A DNA stretch of 64,000 bases from positions 1-64,000 of the forward strand of contig NZ_JAGPXE010000015.1 in the NCBI RefSeq assembly GCF_018070075.1, in the 5' to 3' direction. Numbering within the stretch: position 1 is the first letter of the stretch; every line of letters starts with the position of its first letter. Position numbers and translations under genes: made by a program. The DNA comes from Saccharopolyspora endophytica (GTDB lineage: Bacteria; Actinomycetota; Actinomycetes; Mycobacteriales; Pseudonocardiaceae). This document shows, piece after piece, positions 49,306-56,980 of the stretch. Under the pieces are notes generated by a model that worked only from the letters and a program-made list of their open reading frames with translations, did no database searches and had not been told where the DNA came from.

Positions 49306-49459
49306 GGCCGATCCCTCGTCGAGTCGGGCAATCGTCTCACACCTGCTCCCCGCGCTGGGCCAGACGATCGAGTTTCGTGCGCTGACCGGGTGGCAAGAAC
49401 GGGAAAACCGCCGTCTTCCAGGGAGAATCGAGACCGCGACCGCGTCAGGGGGTGCTGAC

Positions 49460-50809
49460 ATGTCCGGTGCGCTCTCGGGATCACGACCGAACATCGTGCT
49501 CATCGTTCTCGACGACCTGGGCTACGGCGACCTGAGCCGGTACGGCTCGCCGGTCGCCACGCCGCGCATGGACGCCGTCGGAGGCGCGGGGATGACCTTC
49601 CGGCAGGCCTGCGCCGGGGCGCCGATCTGCACCCCGTCGCGCACCGCGCTGCTGACCGGCCGCTACGCGCAGCGCGTCGGTCTGCCGCAGGTGCTGTGGC
49701 CGGAGGAGGACCGCGGGCTGCCGGAGTTCGAGCACACGGTCGCCGAGGCCTTGCGGGCGGCCGGGTACGCCACCGGGATCTTCGGCAAGTGGCACCTGGG
49801 CGATCCGCGGCTGACCGGCAACCCGTGGGACGCGCGGCCCCGGTTCCTGCCGTCCGCGCACGGTTTCGACCACTTCTGCGGGATCCCCTACAGCAACGAC
49901 CAGGGGTGGGGCGACCAGCAGCGGCTGCCGCTGTACCGGGGCGATGCGGTGGCGGTGGACGACGTCAACACCGAGCAGGGTCAGGAGCGGCTGGCGGGCG
50001 AGTACACCGACGCCGCGATCGCGTTCATCCGGAGGAGCGTCGCGCGCCAACGGCCGTTCTTCGCCTACGTCCCGCACAGCTCCGTGCACCAGCCGTTCCA
50101 CGTTCCCGAGGAGACCGGTGGGGCCGACGGCCGCTACCCCGACGTCATCCGCGAGGCCGACCGGCAGGTGGGCAGGCTGCTCGACGAGCTGCGCGCGCTG
50201 GAGCTGGTGGAGTCCACGCTGGTCATCGTCACCAGCGACAACGGGCCGTGGTTCGAGGGCAGCACCGGCGGGTTGCGGGGCCGCAAGACCGATCCGTTCG
50301 AGGGCGGTCTCCGGGTGCCGTTCATGGTCCGCTGGCCCGGCCGGGTCCCGGTCGCCGAGAACCGCTACCCGATCTCGTTCGTGGACGTGCTGCCGACGCT
50401 GATCGACCTGGCCGGGGCTCCCCCGCCTCCGGCTGATCGGCCCATCGACGGCATCAGCATCGCTCCCGCGCTGGCGGGCGAGCCGATGCCGCCCGGTCGC
50501 ACGCTGTACTTCTACGGCGACCTGGAGGAGGGCCCGACGGGCGAGGTCGACCCGGACGCGGTGTGGAACGTCGCCGCAGCGCGCCAGGACCGGTGGAAGC
50601 TGCTGTGGCCGGCGACGGTCTGGCCGGAGCTGGGCCGCGAGATGCTGGTCGACCTCGAGACCGATCCCGCCGAATCCACCGACGTCGCCGCCACCCACCC
50701 GCTGATCCGGGATTCGCTGGCCCAGCGCGCCCGCATCTTCAACGACGAGATCCTGCGCAACCGCGCCGCCGCGATCGAGCGCACCCGGCGGCACCGGGGA
50801 GGCGGATGA
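49460..50809 (+). CDS. Type I arylsulfatase-like sulfatase
   Basis: 449-aa sulfatase. The formylglycine motif is CTPSR (C57, R61) in ICTPSRTALLTGRY; metal residues include D18-D19 (VLDDLGYGD) and SDNGPW. GKWHLG is the typical second motif. No signal peptide, so cytosolic or leaderless. It differs clearly from the sulfatase at 12489. The ATG at 49460 begins just before the NIVLIVLDD strand; GGGGG lies 6-10 bases upstream. A YchJ gene follows after 12 bases. Confidence 0.92.
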   Translation: MSGALSGSRPNIVLIVLDDLGYGDLSRYGSPVATPRMDAVGGAGMTFRQACAGAPICTPSRTALLTGRYAQRVGLPQVLWPEEDRGLPEFEHTVAEALRAAGYATGIFGKWHLGDPRLTGNPWDARPRFLPSAHGFDHFCGIPYSNDQGWGDQQRLPLYRGDAVAVDDVNTEQGQERLAGEYTDAAIAFIRRSVARQRPFFAYVPHSSVHQPFHVPEETGGADGRYPDVIREADRQVGRLLDELRALELVESTLVIVTSDNGPWFEGSTGGLRGRKTDPFEGGLRVPFMVRWPGRVPVAENRYPISFVDVLPTLIDLAGAPPPPADRPIDGISIAPALAGEPMPPGRTLYFYGDLEEGPTGEVDPDAVWNVAAARQDRWKLLWPATVWPELGREMLVDLETDPAESTDVAATHPLIRDSLAQRARIFNDEILRNRAAAIERTRRHRGGG

Positions 50810-50821
50810 GAAACTTCCCAG

Positions 50822-51208
50822 GTGAGCGTGAAGGATCTGTGCCCCTGCGGACTCGGCGAGCCCTACGGCGAGTGCTGCGGACCGCTGCACGCCGGTGAGC
50901 GCGAAGCGGCCACGGCCGAGCAGCTGATGCGCTCGCGCTACTCGGCGTTCGCGGTCGGCGACGCCGACTACCTGCTGCGCACCTGGCACCCGAAGACGCG
51001 CCCGGCGGAGCTCGACCTCGACCCGTCGCAGCGGTGGCTGCGCCTGGAGATCCTCAGCCGCACCGGCGGCGGTCCCTTCGACGCCGAGGGAACGGTGGAC
51101 TTCCGCGCCCTCTACCGCCTCGACGGTGCGACCGGGTCGCTCACCGAGCACAGCCGCTTCACCCGCCGCGGCAAGTCCTGGCTCTACGTCGACGGCGACC
51201 ACGACTGA
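50822..51208 (+). CDS. YchJ family SEC-C motif protein
   Basis: 128-aa UPF0225/YchJ protein. An N-terminal SEC-C zinc motif (CPCGLGEPYGECCGPLH) is followed by an NTF2-like domain with RSRYSAFAVGDADYLLRTWHP. Function is unknown; SEC-C motifs bind zinc and contact SecB or ribosomal partners in other proteins. The GTG at 50822 lies 12 bases after the sulfatase stop, so they share a transcript. Confidence 0.88.
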   Translation: MSVKDLCPCGLGEPYGECCGPLHAGEREAATAEQLMRSRYSAFAVGDADYLLRTWHPKTRPAELDLDPSQRWLRLEILSRTGGGPFDAEGTVDFRALYRLDGATGSLTEHSRFTRRGKSWLYVDGDHD

Positions 51209-51226
51209 GCGGTTCCCCAGCGGCGG

Positions 51227-52006
51227 TCAGCCCGCGTCGAGGATCCTGCTGAGGAAGCGGCGGGTCCTGTCCTCCCGGGGATCGCCGATGACCTCGTCGC
51301 TGGTGCCCTTCTCGACGATCACGCCCTCGTCGAGGAAGAGCACCTGGTCGGCCACCTGACGGGCGAAGCGGATCTCGTGCGTGACGATCACCGTGGTCCA
51401 GCCCTGCGAGGCGAGGTCTTTGATCACCGCCAGCACCTCGCCCACCAGCTCCGGGTCCAGCGCCGAGGTGGGCTCGTCGAACAGCACGAGCTTCGGCCTC
51501 AGCGCGAGTGCCCGCGCGATGCCGACCCGCTGCTGCTGCCCGCCGGAGAGCTGGAACGGGTAGGTGTCGCCCCGGTCGCCCAGACCGACCTGGTCGAGCA
51601 GCGCGCGGGCCTCGGCGACGACCTCCTCGCGCGGGCGGCGCTGCGCGATGACGGGGCCTTCGACCACGTTCTCCAGGACCGTGCGGTGCGGGAACAAGTT
51701 GTGGGCCTGGAACACCATCCCGCTCTGCCCGCGCAACCGCTCGGTCTCCCGGCGTCCGGCCCTGCCGGTCGCGAGCCCGGCGAAGTCGACCTCGACGTCG
51801 TCGATGGCGACGACACCGCGTTCGGGGACCTCCAGGGCGTTGAGCGACCGCAGCAGCGTGGACTTGCCCGAGCCCGAGGCTCCCAGGACCACCGTCGAGG
51901 TCCCGGCCGGGGAGTCGAAGTCGATGCCGCGCAGGACGTGCCGGTCGCCGAAGGACTTCTCCAGCCCGCGGACGCGGATGCGGGGGGTGTGCTCGGTTTC
52001 GGTCAT
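51227..52006 (-). CDS. Polar amino acid ABC transporter ATPase
   Basis: 259-aa ATPase of the PAAT (GlnQ/TcyN) family. Walker A is GASGSGKST, Q-loop FQAHNLFPHRT, signature LSGGQQQR, Walker B LVLFDEPTSALDPE and H-loop THE. The ATG overlaps the stop of the binding-protein/permease gene (ATGA), so they form a two-gene importer. Confidence 0.93.
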   Translation of the reverse strand: MTETEHTPRIRVRGLEKSFGDRHVLRGIDFDSPAGTSTVVLGASGSGKSTLLRSLNALEVPERGVVAIDDVEVDFAGLATGRAGRRETERLRGQSGMVFQAHNLFPHRTVLENVVEGPVIAQRRPREEVVAEARALLDQVGLGDRGDTYPFQLSGGQQQRVGIARALALRPKLVLFDEPTSALDPELVGEVLAVIKDLASQGWTTVIVTHEIRFARQVADQVLFLDEGVIVEKGTSDEVIGDPREDRTRRFLSRILDAG

Positions 52007-53481
52007 CGGGCCACGTACCTGTCCAGTCGCGTTTCCAGTCGTTTCTGCGCCGCCGACAGCGCCACGCAGATCACCCAGTAGTACAGCCCCGCGAACGCGT
52101 ACAGCGCGAGGAACTCGTTGCTCTCCGCCGCCGCCAGCTGCGATTCGCGGAACAGCTCGGTCAGCAGCACCACCGAGCCCAGCGAGGTGTCCTTCAGCAG
52201 CGACAGCAGGGTGTTCGACAGCGGCGGGACGGCGGTGCGGGTGGCCTGCGGCAGGATGATCCGGCGCAGGGTCTGCGGGTAGTTCAGCCCGATCGTCGCG
52301 GCCGCCTCGAACTGCCCCTTCGGCACCGCCAGGATCGCCGAGCGCACCACCTCGGCGGCGTAGCCGGCGACGTTGAGGCTGAAGGCGATGACCGCGGCGG
52401 TGAACGGCGGGAACTTCACGCCCAGCTGCGGCAGCCCGTAGAAGACGATGAACAGCTGGAGCAGCAGCGGCGTTCCCCGGATGATCGAGATGAACGCCCG
52501 GGCCAGCCCGGAGAGCACCCGGTAGGACGAGATCCGCGCCAGCGCGACGAGCAGCGCCAGCGCCAGCCCGATCGCGAAGCTCAGCGCCGTGAGCGGCAGC
52601 GTCACCTGCACCAGGCCGACGAACATCGGCCACGCGGTGTTGCGCACGACCTCCCAGGTGGACAGGTGATCGCGCCCCTGCGACAGGTCGGCGCTGCCGC
52701 CGTCGGGGACCGAGACGTCGGCCTTGAAGTACTTCTCGGAGATGCCGCGCAGCGTGCCGTCGGCCTTGAGCGAGCTGATCGCCCGGTTGGCCTCGTCGAG
52801 CCGCTCGCGGTCGTCCTGCCGGAAGGTGAGGACCTGCTCGCTGGTCTCCGCACCGGCCTTGCCCGCGACCTCGACGTCACCCGATCCGGTGCTCGCCTGG
52901 TAGTCGAGCACGGCGATGTTGTCGTTGACGATCGCGTCGACCCGGCCTTGGGTGAGCAGCGCCGCCGCCTGGGCGAAGCCTTCGACGGACTCCACCCGGG
53001 CACCGGCGTCGCGGGCGATGTCCGCCCAGTTGCTGGTGGCCGATTCGGCGGTGACCTTGCCCCGGAGGTCGTCGAGGGTCTTGATGCTCTCGTCGCCGGT
53101 GCGCCGGACGATCACGCCGTGGGAGTAGGTGTAGGTGTAGGACAACCCGTACTTGGCCGCGCGTTCGGCGTTCTTGGAGACCTGGTTGGCCACGACGTCG
53201 ATCCGGCCGGAGTCCAGCGCGGGGAACACCGCGTCCCACTGGGTTTCGACGAATTCCAGCCGCCAGCCCGCGCGCTCGGCGATCGCCTCCACGACCTCGA
53301 TGTCGTAGCCGGTGAGCGCACCCGATCGGGGGTCGTGGAACGAGAAGGGCGGGTAGGTGCCCTCGGTTCCCACTCTGATCACGGGTTGCCCGGCGTCCTG
53401 CGCGGCGGCGACACCGGCCTGCGCGGGGGCGACGATCACCAACGTCAGCAACAGCAGCGCGCACCTGAGCGCATGCCGCAT
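52003..53481 (-). CDS. Cystine-type ABC importer, fused binding protein and permease
   Basis: 492-aa fusion. A signal peptide (LLLLTLVIVAPAQAGVAAA) is followed by a solute-binding domain (~30-255) close to cystine-binding FliY/TcyJ: RVGTEGTYPPFSFHD, WDAVFPALDSGRIDVVANQVS and GRVDAIVNDNIAVLDY. Residues ~280-490 are a PAAT permease with SIIRGTPLLLQLF and the EAA loop. The binding domain is thus tethered to the membrane. Cystine or another polar amino acid is the likely substrate. GAGGAG (53488-53493) precedes the ATG, and a 16-base-pair palindrome starts one base further upstream. Confidence 0.9.
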   Translation of the reverse strand: MRHALRCALLLLTLVIVAPAQAGVAAAQDAGQPVIRVGTEGTYPPFSFHDPRSGALTGYDIEVVEAIAERAGWRLEFVETQWDAVFPALDSGRIDVVANQVSKNAERAAKYGLSYTYTYSHGVIVRRTGDESIKTLDDLRGKVTAESATSNWADIARDAGARVESVEGFAQAAALLTQGRVDAIVNDNIAVLDYQASTGSGDVEVAGKAGAETSEQVLTFRQDDRERLDEANRAISSLKADGTLRGISEKYFKADVSVPDGGSADLSQGRDHLSTWEVVRNTAWPMFVGLVQVTLPLTALSFAIGLALALLVALARISSYRVLSGLARAFISIIRGTPLLLQLFIVFYGLPQLGVKFPPFTAAVIAFSLNVAGYAAEVVRSAILAVPKGQFEAAATIGLNYPQTLRRIILPQATRTAVPPLSNTLLSLLKDTSLGSVVLLTELFRESQLAAAESNEFLALYAFAGLYYWVICVALSAAQKRLETRLDRYVAR

Positions 53482-53494
53482 CGGCCACTCCTCA

Positions 53495-53529
53495 CCGTCC
53501 ACAGTGCTCGGTTCGAGCACTGTGGACGG
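53495..53529. promoter_or_regulatory. Perfect 16-3-16 palindrome before the cystine importer
   Basis: CCGTCCACAGTGCTCG and its exact complement flank GTT. It ends one base from the ribosome site of the importer gene. It may be an operator, or a hairpin in the mRNA leader. The remaining gap to 53633 shows nothing else. Confidence 0.7.
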
Positions 53530-53633
53530 GAGCATACGACCACCGCCGCGACGCCGCCTCAAGATCCACTATGTGGGAGCCGGGATTCCGCGCCCTCCCA
53601 CCACCAGGCGGTTTCATCGGGCACGATTCCGGC

Positions 53634-54218
53634 ATGGCGAACGGTTCACACGCGGTTCTGGCGCTGCACTGGCAGGTCAACGTGATCAAGCCCGAGGGGT
53701 TCTTCGGCGGCATGCTGGCCGATCCGGTGGCCCGCAGCGGCGTGGTCGAGCGCGCGGCGCGCTTCCACGCCGAGGCGGCCGCGCCGGTGGTGTTCACCCG
53801 CTTCACCGTCCCGGAGGGCGAGGGGCGGCTGGTGCGCAACACCGAGTTCATGCGCGCGGTCGGCGAGGCGCAGGAGCTCTTCCGCCCCGACTCCCCCGGC
53901 GCGCAGCTGATCCCGGAGATGTCCGGCGCCCTGGACGTGGTCGACAACCAGAAGCTCTCCGGCCTCGCGGGCAACGACCTGGCCGACCGCTTGACCGCCC
54001 GGGGGATCGACACGCTGCTCATCACCGGCGTCGCCACGAACCTGACGGTCGAGCAGACCGCCCGCCACGCCACCGATCTGGGCTTCACCACCCACGTGAT
54101 CACCGATTGCACGACGGCGGCGGACCCGGCCGCGCACGAGGCGGCCGTGGCGAACCTGAACCTCACGACCGGCGGTTGCCTGAGCAGCGCCGAGGCTCTC
54201 GCGCGCCTCGGCGGGTGA
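53634..54218 (+). CDS. Isochorismatase-fold protein without catalytic Cys
   Basis: 194-aa cysteine-hydrolase-superfamily protein. The fold is clear from NQKLSGLAGNDLADRLTARG and LLITGVATNLTVEQTARHA. However, the catalytic Cys of the usual GVATNxCVE motif is Thr here, and the Asp of the N-terminal DxQ motif is His (ALHWQ); only the Lys remains. It is therefore probably not a standard isochorismatase or nicotinamidase. The ATG at 53634 fits the first strand. It is convergent with the GNAT gene, stops abutting. Confidence 0.8.
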   Translation: MANGSHAVLALHWQVNVIKPEGFFGGMLADPVARSGVVERAARFHAEAAAPVVFTRFTVPEGEGRLVRNTEFMRAVGEAQELFRPDSPGAQLIPEMSGALDVVDNQKLSGLAGNDLADRLTARGIDTLLITGVATNLTVEQTARHATDLGFTTHVITDCTTAADPAAHEAAVANLNLTTGGCLSSAEALARLGG

Positions 54219-54767
54219 TCACCTGGCCGGTCGGGGGCTGAAGTCCGCCGGGGTGAAGGTGAAGACCGTGTAGGCGCGGTCGTCGAGGGTGAACCGGGTG
54301 TGCTTGCTCATGCCGAGCGCCCGGTTCACCTTCACCGCGCGCTGGTTGGTGTTCTCGACGAACACCGCGGCGCTGGGGTACCGGTCGCCGAGCATGAGGG
54401 CCATGCCCGACAGCAGCATCCGGACGACGCCCTTGCCGCGGTACTTCGGCGCGACCACCACCGGGCCGCAGTGCAGGACGGGACCCTCGAGGTTCTTGGT
54501 CAGCACCGCGGTCCGCTGCCCCGGCCCGGGCAGCGCGCTGTCGCCTTCGGCGGTCAGCAGGACCCCGGCGAGCTTGTCCTTGTCCTCCACCAGGAACGTG
54601 CCGGGACCGCCGGCGAACGCCTCCAGCGCCTCCTCGTCCCACTCACCCGGGACGAACCCCTGCTCCCCGCGCTTGGCCTCGGGCACCGCGCTCTCCTGCG
54701 CGGACTGGAGCAGTGCGAGGATCGCGGGCCGGTCCTCCTTGGTGGCGAGACGAACAGACATCGGCAT
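54219..54767 (-). CDS. GNAT family N-acetyltransferase
   Basis: 182-aa acetyltransferase. An N-terminal VRLATKEDRPAILALLQSA, the acetyl-CoA loop VVAPKYRGKGVVRMLLSGM and the late strand VFVENTNQRAVKVNRALGM fit GNAT. The substrate is unknown. Two ATGs (54767 and 54761) are possible starts. Confidence 0.85.
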   Translation of the reverse strand: MPMSVRLATKEDRPAILALLQSAQESAVPEAKRGEQGFVPGEWDEEALEAFAGGPGTFLVEDKDKLAGVLLTAEGDSALPGPGQRTAVLTKNLEGPVLHCGPVVVAPKYRGKGVVRMLLSGMALMLGDRYPSAAVFVENTNQRAVKVNRALGMSKHTRFTLDDRAYTVFTFTPADFSPRPAR

Positions 54768-54856
54768 GGCCTGAGCCTAACCGGGCCTGTCACCAGCGGC
54801 GTTGCCCGGTTCAGGTTGACACCGGGCCGAACGGCTCGGCAGCTCCTGGGCAGGCG

Positions 54857-54880
54857 CTCAGGTTCCGCTACCCGCACCGC
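54857..54880 (-). repeat. Post-stop repeat family 1, copy C
   Basis: On the minus strand GGTGCGGGTAGCGGAACC lies 27 bases past the DUF4396 gene stop at 54907. Flanking GCGTTGCG and TGAGCG also resemble copies A and B. Confidence 0.75.
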
Positions 54881-54906
54881 CACGCAACGCATGAACTCAA
54901 CAGTTC

Positions 54907-55386
54907 CTAGTGGTACTGGTGCACGACGGCGTGGCCCTTGCCTCGGCTGATCAGCGCGCGGTTGACCGGGACCGTGAGGACGAAGGCGATGGCCAGGGCG
55001 GCGGCCAGCGAGAGCCAGAAGAGCCAGCTGGTCAGTCCCGCGTCCATCGCACCCGGGATGAGCACCATGAACAGGTTGTCGACGATCTCCATGACGGTGA
55101 TCGACAGGGTGTCGGCGGCGAAGGCGACGCCGATGGCCGCGCCGAGGCCGACGCCCGCGCGCAGCACGGGGAGGATCGTCAGGCTGTAGCCGAACAGGAA
55201 CGCCAGTGCGATCGCGAGCACGATCGTGGCCAGGTTCCCCCAGCCCAACGCGGTTCCGATGACCATGCCGAGGACTTCGCCGATGGCGCAGCCGGTCAGG
55301 CAGTGCGCCGTGGCGCTGATCGCCGAGCGGGTCAACGCCCGCTTGTCCTGCTGCTCGACACCGCCGTGGTGGTGCTCGTGGTCCAT
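54907..55386 (-). CDS. DUF4396 membrane protein with His-rich N-terminus
   Basis: 159-aa membrane protein with about four helices, assigned to DUF4396 by overall pattern (SATAHCLTGCAIGEVLGMVIG, VMEIVDNLFMVLIPGAMDAG). It begins MDHEHHHGG, a likely metal-binding tail, and has a helix Cys pair. GGGAGGG precedes the ATG. A CsoR-like palindrome lies 45-59 bases upstream, which suggests copper control. A role in copper handling is inferred, not shown. Confidence 0.8.
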   Translation of the reverse strand: MDHEHHHGGVEQQDKRALTRSAISATAHCLTGCAIGEVLGMVIGTALGWGNLATIVLAIALAFLFGYSLTILPVLRAGVGLGAAIGVAFAADTLSITVMEIVDNLFMVLIPGAMDAGLTSWLFWLSLAAALAIAFVLTVPVNRALISRGKGHAVVHQYH

Positions 55387-55430
55387 GATGCCCTCCCCGC
55401 AACGGTCCACCATCATCCTGAGTTCGAACA

Positions 55431-55445
55431 TACCCCTAGGGGGTA
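55431..55445. promoter_or_regulatory. CsoR-like copper operator
   Basis: TACCCCTAGGGGGTA is a perfect TACCCC/GGGGTA inverted repeat around TAG, followed by another TAGGGG. This matches the G/C-tract palindromes bound by CsoR-family repressors. It lies directly upstream of the DUF4396 gene. No csoR gene is in the window. Confidence 0.6.
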
Positions 55446-55517
55446 GGGGTGTCAACGATCGACATCGACACCCGGACAGGACCTCTGACCTGCGATTTCG
55501 TGACCCGAAAAAATCTG

Positions 55518-55547
55518 TTGCCGGTGGAACGGGACGCGGCATAGCCT
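55518..55547 (+). promoter_or_regulatory. Putative sigma-70 promoter of the mini-ORF
   Basis: TTGCCG (55518-55523) and TAGCCT (55542-55547) are separated by 18 bases. A start site near 55554 would leave a very short leader before the ribosome site at 55561. Confidence 0.45.
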
Positions 55548-55578
55548 GCGGGCACACAGGAAAGGAGGTGGTCCGACG

Positions 55579-55617
55579 TTGAATACCAACAGGACTTGTG
55601 AGGTGGCTGTCCGCTAG
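55579..55617 (+). CDS. Mini-ORF of 12 codons with near-perfect Shine-Dalgarno
   Basis: GGAAAGGAGGTGGTCC (55559-55574) is complementary to the 16S rRNA 3' end over its whole length with a single G:U pair. Five bases later a TTG opens the peptide MNTNRTCEVAVR, then TAG. GTGG-GTCC and GGAC-CCAC around the stop codon can form a stem. No longer gene follows for 180 bases. It could be a leader peptide, a tiny protein or part of a small RNA. I do not recognise the family with certainty. Confidence 0.5.
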   Translation: MNTNRTCEVAVR

Positions 55618-55716
55618 GACCGCCCACGGCACAACAGCCGACCCGACGTGCGCGAATCCCGAAAACCTGTGGATCCCGACGCGGGAGCGGTCGGCGAATA
55701 CCAGGCAGCTACCCGG

Positions 55717-55778
55717 CCCCGGAGCCCCGAACTGCGTCCGGTTCGGCCTTCTCGATCGAGGAGGAAACGGCTCCGGGG
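55717..55778. terminator. Possible terminator stem downstream of the mini-ORF
   Basis: CCCCGGAGCC and GGCTCCGGGG form a perfect 10-base stem around a 42-base loop. It lies between the mini-ORF and the convergent aldolase stop (55798). With the CsoR-like site, the promoter and the mini-ORF, this accounts for the 411-base gap 55387-55797. Confidence 0.45.
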
Positions 55779-55797
55779 CTGCTGCGCACTCAGGGCC

Positions 55798-56571
55798 TCA
55801 GCGCTGGGCCGATCCCTTGACCGCGCGCAGGTGACCGGCTGCGGCGACCTCCAGGTGCACCAGGTCGCAGGAGATGCTGGCGAAGGTGTAGCCCTGGGCG
55901 AGTCGCGGTCCGGCCCCGTCGCCGTCGGAGACGTGGAACCCCGCGGCGATGCCCGCCTCCGCCGCCGCGCTCCGGATCGTCTCGACCGCGGCCTCGAACT
56001 CCTCGGCCACGTCGGGATCTCCCGGGTGGGCGCCGCCGACGGCCAGGCACAGGTCGGCCGGGCCGACGTAGACGCCGTCGAGCCCCGGGGTCGCGCAGAT
56101 CTCGCGAACGTTGGCCAGGCCCTGCGCGGTCTCGATCATCGCGATCACCACCGTCGACTCGTCCGCTTCGATCGGCCGGGGACCGACCCGCAGGCCCGAC
56201 CGCATCGGACCGTAGGAGCGGCGCCCGCGCGGCGGGTAGCGGGTGGCCTCGACCGCCGCGGCCGCGTCCTCGGGCGTGTCGACCAGCGGGACGATGACTC
56301 CGGCGGCTCCCGCGTCCAGGGCGTGGCCGATCCCGCTGGGCTCGTTCGCCGCGACGCGGACCAGGCCTTTCGCACCGCCGGCGGCATCGATGGCCAGCAA
56401 CGCGTTGATCATCCCGGAATGGCCGATGAGCCCGTGCTGGACGTCGACGACCAGGTAGTCGTAGCCCACCCGCGCGATCCGCTCGGTGGCCGCCGGGGCG
56501 TCCAGCGCGATCCAGTACCCGACGAGCTCCTCACGAGCGCGCAGTTCACGCGCGAATTCGGCTGCGGACAC
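55798..56571 (-). CDS. HpcH/HpaI-type class II aldolase
   Basis: 257-aa TIM-barrel aldolase or citrate-lyase-like enzyme. Motifs are YDYLVVDVQHGLIGH, GAAGVIVPLVDTPEDA, VIAMIETAQGLANV with a metal Glu, and LDGVYVGPADLCLAVG with a metal Asp. Relatives cleave 2-keto-3-deoxy sugar acids or hydroxy-oxo-heptanedioate to pyruvate plus an aldehyde. The GTG at 56571 follows GGGAGGA. It is monocistronic. Confidence 0.92.
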   Translation of the reverse strand: MSAAEFARELRAREELVGYWIALDAPAATERIARVGYDYLVVDVQHGLIGHSGMINALLAIDAAGGAKGLVRVAANEPSGIGHALDAGAAGVIVPLVDTPEDAAAAVEATRYPPRGRRSYGPMRSGLRVGPRPIEADESTVVIAMIETAQGLANVREICATPGLDGVYVGPADLCLAVGGAHPGDPDVAEEFEAAVETIRSAAAEAGIAAGFHVSDGDGAGPRLAQGYTFASISCDLVHLEVAAAGHLRAVKGSAQR

Positions 56572-56663
56572 GGTGTTTCCTCCCGGCGTGGCGATCGGGT
56601 GCTCTCACGTCGTTCCTACCGACCCGCACACCGCGTTCCAACAGCCCGCGCCGGGGCGTCGGC

Positions 56664-56837
56664 TCACAGGCCGAACAACGACACGACCGAGACCAACGCC
56701 AGCCCCACTACAGCGAGTGCACCGGAGGTCACCGCGAGGCGCTGCGCGAGGACCTTGCGGCCGACCATCGCGGCGGCCGTTCCGACTATCAGCGCGAGCG
56801 GGATCAGCACAGCGCACAGCAGGTCAAGAGGCGCCAT
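56664..56837 (-). CDS. Small two-helix membrane protein
   Basis: 57-aa hydrophobic protein, APLDLLCAVLIPLALIVG then a short basic turn (GRKVLAQR) and a second helix ending VVSVVSLFGL. GGGAGGG lies upstream of the ATG at 56837, which supports real translation. I do not recognise a family. It lies 93 bases past the aldolase start and 143 from the amidohydrolase stop. Confidence 0.6.
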   Translation of the reverse strand: MAPLDLLCAVLIPLALIVGTAAAMVGRKVLAQRLAVTSGALAVVGLALVSVVSLFGL

Positions 56838-56980
56838 CGCCTGATCCCTCCCCGTAACGACGTCGTCAACTCCCGGTGGGCGGCCACCAACGTAACGATC
56901 AGGAGCGCCACCGTCCACACCTCACGGTGCGTGATATCGGGCACTTGGCTCGAACCCGCCACCACCCCACCGGGTCGTCG

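Noticed and set aside
55598..55834. 78-codon + strand frame after the mini-ORF
   Set aside because: It begins inside the mini-ORF in another frame, lacks a ribosome site and runs into the convergent aldolase gene.
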